The notes below the pieces were generated by a model. That model had not been told where the DNA came from and made no database searches. It was given only the letters and a program-made list of their open reading frames with translations. Positions 60,573-64,000 of a stretch of 64,000 bases of DNA are shown here, one piece after another (positions within the stretch are counted from its first letter, which is position 1; each line of letters opens with the position of its first letter). Origin of the DNA: Acidimicrobiales bacterium (GTDB lineage: Bacteria > Actinomycetota > Acidimicrobiia > Acidimicrobiales > MedAcidi-G1); the NCBI GenBank assembly GCA_016845305.1, contig JAERSW010000045.1, forward strand, positions 1 to 64,000. Reading direction: 5' to 3'. A program made the position numbers and the translations under genes.

Positions 60573-61351
60573 GCCGCCCTCCCGGCCAGCCAGGGCGACA
60601 ACCACGCCAGGCCGGCCTCCAGGTCACCCCGCGGCCGGTACTCGGCGGCGAAGTACCCGCCGTAATCGGCAGCGATGGCGGGGATCAGGGCGGCGCAGTC
60701 CAGATCGCCGGCGTCGGGCTCGCCGCGGTCCGGGTACGCGGCGATCTGCACGTGGCCCAGCCGGTCGCCGAGCCGACCGGCGGCGTCGAGCACGTCGTCG
60801 CCCATGTCGACCACGTGGAAGAAGTCGAGGATGACCCGGACCACGTCCGGCACGCCGTCGAACCGCAGGGCGTCGATGGTCTCGACGGCCTGGTCGACGG
60901 CGTGGAGGTGGTAGCCGTCGAAGGCGTTGGTGGTGATCGGCTCCACGAGGACGGTGAGGTCGTGCTCCTGGGCCCGGTCGGCGGCGTACGCCAGGTTGGA
61001 ACGGTAGGTCGCCTCCGCACCATCGATCCGGCCGGACCGTCCGGCCATCACGTGGACCGTCGGACACCCGATGGCCACCGCGTACTCGACGGCCCGGTCG
61101 ACGTCGTCCCGGGCCTCGGCCTCCCGCCCCGGAATGGCACCCAGGCCGAACTCCGGACCCGAATGGTCGGTGTTGAGCCCCAGCATGGGGAGGCCGACCT
61201 CATCCAGGGCGGCCCGCACGGCGACCGGGTCCTCGCCGTAGGGCATGTGGCACTCCACGGCGTCGAAGCCAGCAGCGGCCGCCGCACGGATGCCGTCGGG
61301 AAGCGTCCGGTCGGTCCACAGGAACCCCAGGTTGGCGGCGAACCTGATCAC
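60569..61351 (-). CDS. Hydroxypyruvate isomerase-family TIM-barrel protein
   Basis: 260 aa. N-terminal FAANLGFLWTD and AAAAGFDAVECHMPYGED, a metal-binding Glu in VEPITTNAFDGYHL, Asp-Phe-Phe-His in ILDFFHVV, HVQIAAYPDRGEPDAGD and the late Glu in AAEYRPRGD match Hyi/xylose-isomerase-like barrels. It isomerises hydroxypyruvate and tartronate semialdehyde or a related hydroxyketone. GTG start. It is the first gene of a two-gene operon with the SDR. Confidence 0.87.
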   Translation of the reverse strand: MIRFAANLGFLWTDRTLPDGIRAAAAAGFDAVECHMPYGEDPVAVRAALDEVGLPMLGLNTDHSGPEFGLGAIPGREAEARDDVDRAVEYAVAIGCPTVHVMAGRSGRIDGAEATYRSNLAYAADRAQEHDLTVLVEPITTNAFDGYHLHAVDQAVETIDALRFDGVPDVVRVILDFFHVVDMGDDVLDAAGRLGDRLGHVQIAAYPDRGEPDAGDLDCAALIPAIAADYGGYFAAEYRPRGDLEAGLAWLSPWLAGRAA

Positions 61352-61380
61352 GCCCCCATCCTGCCCGCGACCCGCCTGCC

Positions 61381-61395
61381 GGCGGGGAACCCGCC
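61381..61395 (-). terminator. Candidate hairpin after GYD gene
   Basis: GGCGGG, loop GAA, CCCGCC in the 70-bp gap between the GYD gene stop and the start of the Hyi-like gene. No U tract on the minus strand. Confidence 0.35.
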
Positions 61396-61421
61396 CGGCG
61401 GCATCACGGTGACCCGGGAGG

Positions 61422-61748
61422 TCAGCCTCCCGGCGGCCGGTAGTCGGCGCCCGAGGCCTTCTGTGCCGCGGCGTCGACGTCGGCCGGCGTGAGCAGCGGG
61501 GTCACGCTGATCCGGATCTTGTCGCTCGTCGATGCGGCCAGGCTGGCCGCCGCGGCCGAGGCGTCGTCGGGCAGTTCGCAGATGGCGATCACGTCGTCGT
61601 CGCCCCAGATGAAGTAGACGCTCTCGACGCTTCCCCCCATCGATTCGATCAGGCTGCTGGCCGCAGCGGCCCGGCCGGACCCGCCCTCGGCGATCAGTCC
61701 CTTGGCGCCTTCGGCCGTGTACGAACCCCGGATCAGATAGTGCGGCAT
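61422..61748 (-). CDS. GYD-domain protein
   Basis: 108 aa. MPHYLIRGSYTAEGAKGLI at the start, GGSVESVYFIWGDDDVIAICELPDD in the middle and the TPLLTPADVD end are typical of small GYD-domain proteins common in high-G+C bacteria; their function is unknown. AAGGAG lies 7 nt before the ATG. Single gene, divergent from the MFS transporter. Confidence 0.85.
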   Translation of the reverse strand: MPHYLIRGSYTAEGAKGLIAEGGSGRAAAASSLIESMGGSVESVYFIWGDDDVIAICELPDDASAAAASLAASTSDKIRISVTPLLTPADVDAAAQKASGADYRPPGG

Positions 61749-61835
61749 CGTGAAGCTCCTTCCACCTGTCGTCGGCGGGCGCCGACGGTCCTCCCATCAG
61801 AGCACGCCGACCCCCCAGCCGCCAACGGGCAGCAC

Positions 61836-61871
61836 CGGTCCCCCGAGAGGACCGAGGGTCGCCGTTAGCGT
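61836..61871 (+). promoter_or_regulatory. Promoter with inverted repeat upstream of MFS gene
   Basis: CGGTCC, 7-nt loop, GGACCG (61836-61854) is followed by a -10 box TAGCGT at 61866-61871, which is 7 nt from the GTG at 61879. The repeat sits where the -35 would be, so it may be an operator. Leaderless start likely. Confidence 0.4.
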
Positions 61872-61878
61872 CGCCGGC

Positions 61879-63030
61879 GTGGAGGTCGAGCCCCGGAGGA
61901 GCCATCGCACGCTGGTCGGCTGCGTCCTGCTGAGCGGGGCGTTGGGCACGATCCATGCCTGGAGCCTCTTCCTCCGGCCCCTCGAAGCCCACCTGGACGT
62001 CGGACGGGGCCGGACCAGCTCCATCTATTCGGTGGCGCTCCTGGCCATCACCGTGGCGGTCCTCGTGGGCCACCGCCTCTTTCCACGCCTACCGGGGGGT
62101 GGCGTGACCCTGCTCTCCGCCGGTGGTGGCACCCTCGGCCTGCTGGTCGCTGCCGGTGCCGACTCCTGGCCCACCCTCCTCGCCGGCTACGGAGTCCTGT
62201 TCGGCCTCGCCAACGGCCTCGGATACGCCTTCGCCCTCCAACGAGCCGCCGAGGCCGATCCCGACACCGGTGGGCGGGCCATGGCCCTGGTCACCGCTGC
62301 CTACGCCCTGGGAGCCGCCACGGCCGGTGTCGGCCTGGCCGGCGTGGTCGACGTCCACGGCGCCGGGCGGGGCCTTCGGGTCCTGGCGCTCGCCGTCGGC
62401 ATGGCCGGAGCGGCCGCGGCGACGCTGGTCGGCCGGAACCGCTCTCCCCTCCCGGACCGCCCGTCGGCTTCGGCGACCGGAGTCGACCGCCGGGGCCTCT
62501 TCCGGTTCTGGCTGGCCTACGGGCTGGCGGTACTGGCCGGGCTCACCGTCCTCGGACACGCGGCGGCCATCGTGGACCAGGTCGGTGGCACCGGGGACGC
62601 CGCGGTGACGACGGCCAACTTCGCCAGTGCCGCCGGCGGGCTCTCGGTGGCCGCAGCGCTCGGTCGGACCAGCCACCGGCGCCTCGCCGTCGGGCTTCCG
62701 GTGGCCACCTCCGTCCTGGCCTCGGCCGGGGCCATGGTGGCGACCGCTCCCGTGACGGCCACGGTGGTCCCGGGCGTGGCCCTCGCCTACGGATCGATCA
62801 TCGCCCTCTACCCGGCCATCGTCCGCGACAGGTACGGCCCGGACGGCTACCCGGCCGCCTATGGACGGGTGTTCACGGCATGGGGCGTCGCCGGACTGGT
62901 CGGACCCCTCGGCGCAGGCACCCTCTTCGACGCGACGGGCGGCTACCGACTCCCCCTGCTGCTGGCCTCCGTGGCCGCAGCCGCCTCGGCCCTCGTCGCC
63001 CGACGGGAGGCCGGCAGGCGGGGCGACTGA
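61879..63030 (+). CDS. MFS transporter (oxalate/formate-antiporter-like)
   Basis: 383 aa with about 12 hydrophobic segments. The GCVLLSGALGTIHAWSLFLRPLE start, an Arg-rich loop after SIYSVALL, and a C-terminal FTAWGVAGLVGPLGAGTLFD resemble the OFA monocarboxylate antiporter branch of MFS. GTG at 61879 is chosen for the -10 box 7 nt upstream; the frame is open further upstream across the GYD promoter. It is convergent with the cysteine-synthase-like gene with 7 bp between stops. Substrate by resemblance only. Confidence 0.85.
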   Translation: MEVEPRRSHRTLVGCVLLSGALGTIHAWSLFLRPLEAHLDVGRGRTSSIYSVALLAITVAVLVGHRLFPRLPGGGVTLLSAGGGTLGLLVAAGADSWPTLLAGYGVLFGLANGLGYAFALQRAAEADPDTGGRAMALVTAAYALGAATAGVGLAGVVDVHGAGRGLRVLALAVGMAGAAAATLVGRNRSPLPDRPSASATGVDRRGLFRFWLAYGLAVLAGLTVLGHAAAIVDQVGGTGDAAVTTANFASAAGGLSVAAALGRTSHRRLAVGLPVATSVLASAGAMVATAPVTATVVPGVALAYGSIIALYPAIVRDRYGPDGYPAAYGRVFTAWGVAGLVGPLGAGTLFDATGGYRLPLLLASVAAAASALVARREAGRRGD

Positions 63031-63037
63031 GGCCCGT

Positions 63038-63979
63038 TCAGGCGAAGAGGTCGCCGTCCAGGTACTTGGCGCCGGTGTCCACCCCGAAGGTGGCGACCAC
63101 CGAACCGGGGCCCCGCTCGACGGCCAGCCCGACGGCGGCCACCACGTTCAGCCCGGTCGACGGGCCGCACAGCAGTCCCTCCTCGGCGGCGAGGCGTCGG
63201 CACATGGCGATGGCGTCGGCCTGGTCGACGGCACGGACCTCGGCCACCCGGTCGCGGTCGAGGAACGGCGGGGTGAAGCCGAGCCCGATGCCCTCGACGC
63301 GGTGCGACCCGCCGGCCCCGGTGGTCAGGAACGGCGACTGTGCGGGTTCGAGGCCCACGGCGTCCGGGGCGAGGCCGGCGGCGTCGAGGCCGTCGAGCGC
63401 CCCCATCAGCGCTCCCCCGGTGCCGACGCCGGCGCACACCACGTCGAGTCGACCGTCGAGGGCCTCGGCGATCTCGGTGCCCATCGGGGCGTAGCCGGGT
63501 CTGATGTCGGCGTTGCCGAACTGGTCCGTGTACCACGACCCCGGTTCGGCGCCGAGCGCGTACGCCCGATCCCGAACCCGGGCGATGAGGTCGGGGGTGA
63601 TGCCGCCGCCGTGGCTCGGCTCGACCAGCACCTCGGCGCCGTAGGCGGCCATGGACCGCAACTTCACCGGGGCGAAGGCGTCGGAGCTGACCGCGGTGAA
63701 CCGCAGGCCCGTGAGCGCCGCCACGTGGGCGAGCGCCGTTCCGGTGCTGCCGCCCGTGTACTCGACGAGCCGGTCTCCGGGCGCCACGTCGCCGCGGTCG
63801 AGCGCGCCGCGCACGATGGCCACGGCGAGCCGGTCCTTGTAGGAGCCGGAGGGGTTGCCGGACTCCAGCTTCAGCCAGACCTCGCCCGCTCCGTCGGGGA
63901 CGACCCGACGGAGGCGGACGAGCGGCGTGGATCCGACGGCGACGGCGTCCAGCGCCGCCCGCCAGTCGTCGTCCGCCAT
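63038..63979 (-). CDS. PLP-dependent cysteine synthase/cystathionine beta-synthase-family enzyme
   Basis: 313 aa fold-type II. PLP Lys48 in SGSYKDRLA, TGGSTGTALAHVAA for the substrate carboxylate, GVGTGG for the PLP phosphate and GPSTGLN near the end for the PLP ring. Members include O-acetylserine sulfhydrylase and related beta-replacement enzymes; without a serine acetyltransferase nearby the substrate is open. ATG at 63979 has GGGAGG upstream. The window ends 21 bp beyond the start. Confidence 0.88.
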   Translation of the reverse strand: MADDDWRAALDAVAVGSTPLVRLRRVVPDGAGEVWLKLESGNPSGSYKDRLAVAIVRGALDRGDVAPGDRLVEYTGGSTGTALAHVAALTGLRFTAVSSDAFAPVKLRSMAAYGAEVLVEPSHGGGITPDLIARVRDRAYALGAEPGSWYTDQFGNADIRPGYAPMGTEIAEALDGRLDVVCAGVGTGGALMGALDGLDAAGLAPDAVGLEPAQSPFLTTGAGGSHRVEGIGLGFTPPFLDRDRVAEVRAVDQADAIAMCRRLAAEEGLLCGPSTGLNVVAAVGLAVERGPGSVVATFGVDTGAKYLDGDLFA

Positions 63980-64000
63980 GGGCCTGGTCCTCCCGCCGAT

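Noticed and set aside
1-64000. tRNA, rRNA, CRISPR arrays, transposases, phage genes, attachment sites
   Set aside because: None seen on reading both strands; short or degenerate elements could be missed by eye.

Overview
The window is about 70% or more G+C, uses many GTG starts, and most genes of a strand run abut or overlap. Together with an F420-type deazaflavin oxidoreductase, a mycothiol-type DinB-like protein, an AtsD-like long arylsulfatase, a CysD/CysNC sulfate-activation pair and apparently leaderless promoters, this points to an actinomycete. A marine or host-associated lineage such as Acidimicrobiia is my guess from the gene content (many Fe/2OG oxygenases, sulfatases, dehalogenases, betaine-type catabolic genes); I cannot prove the taxon from sequence alone. 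I see no rRNA, tRNA, CRISPR array, insertion sequence or phage gene. I call 59 protein genes covering nearly the whole window, so it reads as a dense catabolic and secondary-metabolic part of a chromosome.

Layout. 0-5.8 kb (minus): glpD, then a marR-tauD-propeller operon behind a leaderless promoter with a perfect inverted repeat, then an Old Yellow Enzyme. 5.9-17 kb: alpha/beta hydrolase, YciI protein, FAD monooxygenase with its MFS transporter, SMP-30 lactonase coupled to a second TauD enzyme, F420-type oxidoreductase, a sulfatase, and an alcohol dehydrogenase-SDR-crotonase operon. 17-24 kb (minus): M20 hydrolase, thioesterase and D-aminoacylase-like amidohydrolase in one operon; a large arylsulfatase behind a fatty acid/sterol hydroxylase. 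24-27 kb (plus): 3-hydroxyisobutyrate dehydrogenase-like enzyme, class II aldolase and an enolase-superfamily acid-sugar dehydratase. 27-34 kb: a six-gene operon (Rieske oxygenase, haloalkane dehalogenase, PhzF, PPOX-like, glycerol kinase, TauD) diverging from a second haloalkane dehalogenase.

34.8-49.5 kb is a run of 13 minus-strand genes. It starts with a TetR regulator and the complete PAPS-making set (CysD, CysNC, a second CysC) followed by a sulfotransferase. It continues with an amidohydrolase, an N-methylproline-demethylase-like flavoenzyme, a betaine-epimerase-like enolase-superfamily protein, three Fe/2OG oxygenases, a maleate isomerase/EutA-like protein and an M24 hydrolase. I read the second part as catabolism of a betaine or related compatible solute (inference).

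49.6-64 kb: Baeyer-Villiger type monooxygenase and nitrilase, a membrane-anchored protein of unknown function, MOSC protein, a second OYE, a PhyH oxygenase, a DprA plus RecQ-phosphoribosyltransferase pair (probably a DNA-processing or defence module), SDR with hydroxypyruvate-isomerase-like protein, GYD protein, MFS transporter and a cysteine-synthase-like PLP enzyme.

The most interesting regulatory observation is an 18-bp palindrome next to tetR (49558-49575) that recurs with 16/18 identity 25 kb away (24128-24145) between the hydroxylase-sulfatase genes and the dehydrogenase-aldolase genes. It suggests one TetR repressor coordinates PAPS/sulfotransfer with hydroxylation, desulfation and downstream oxidation. 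This is a hypothesis from sequence only.
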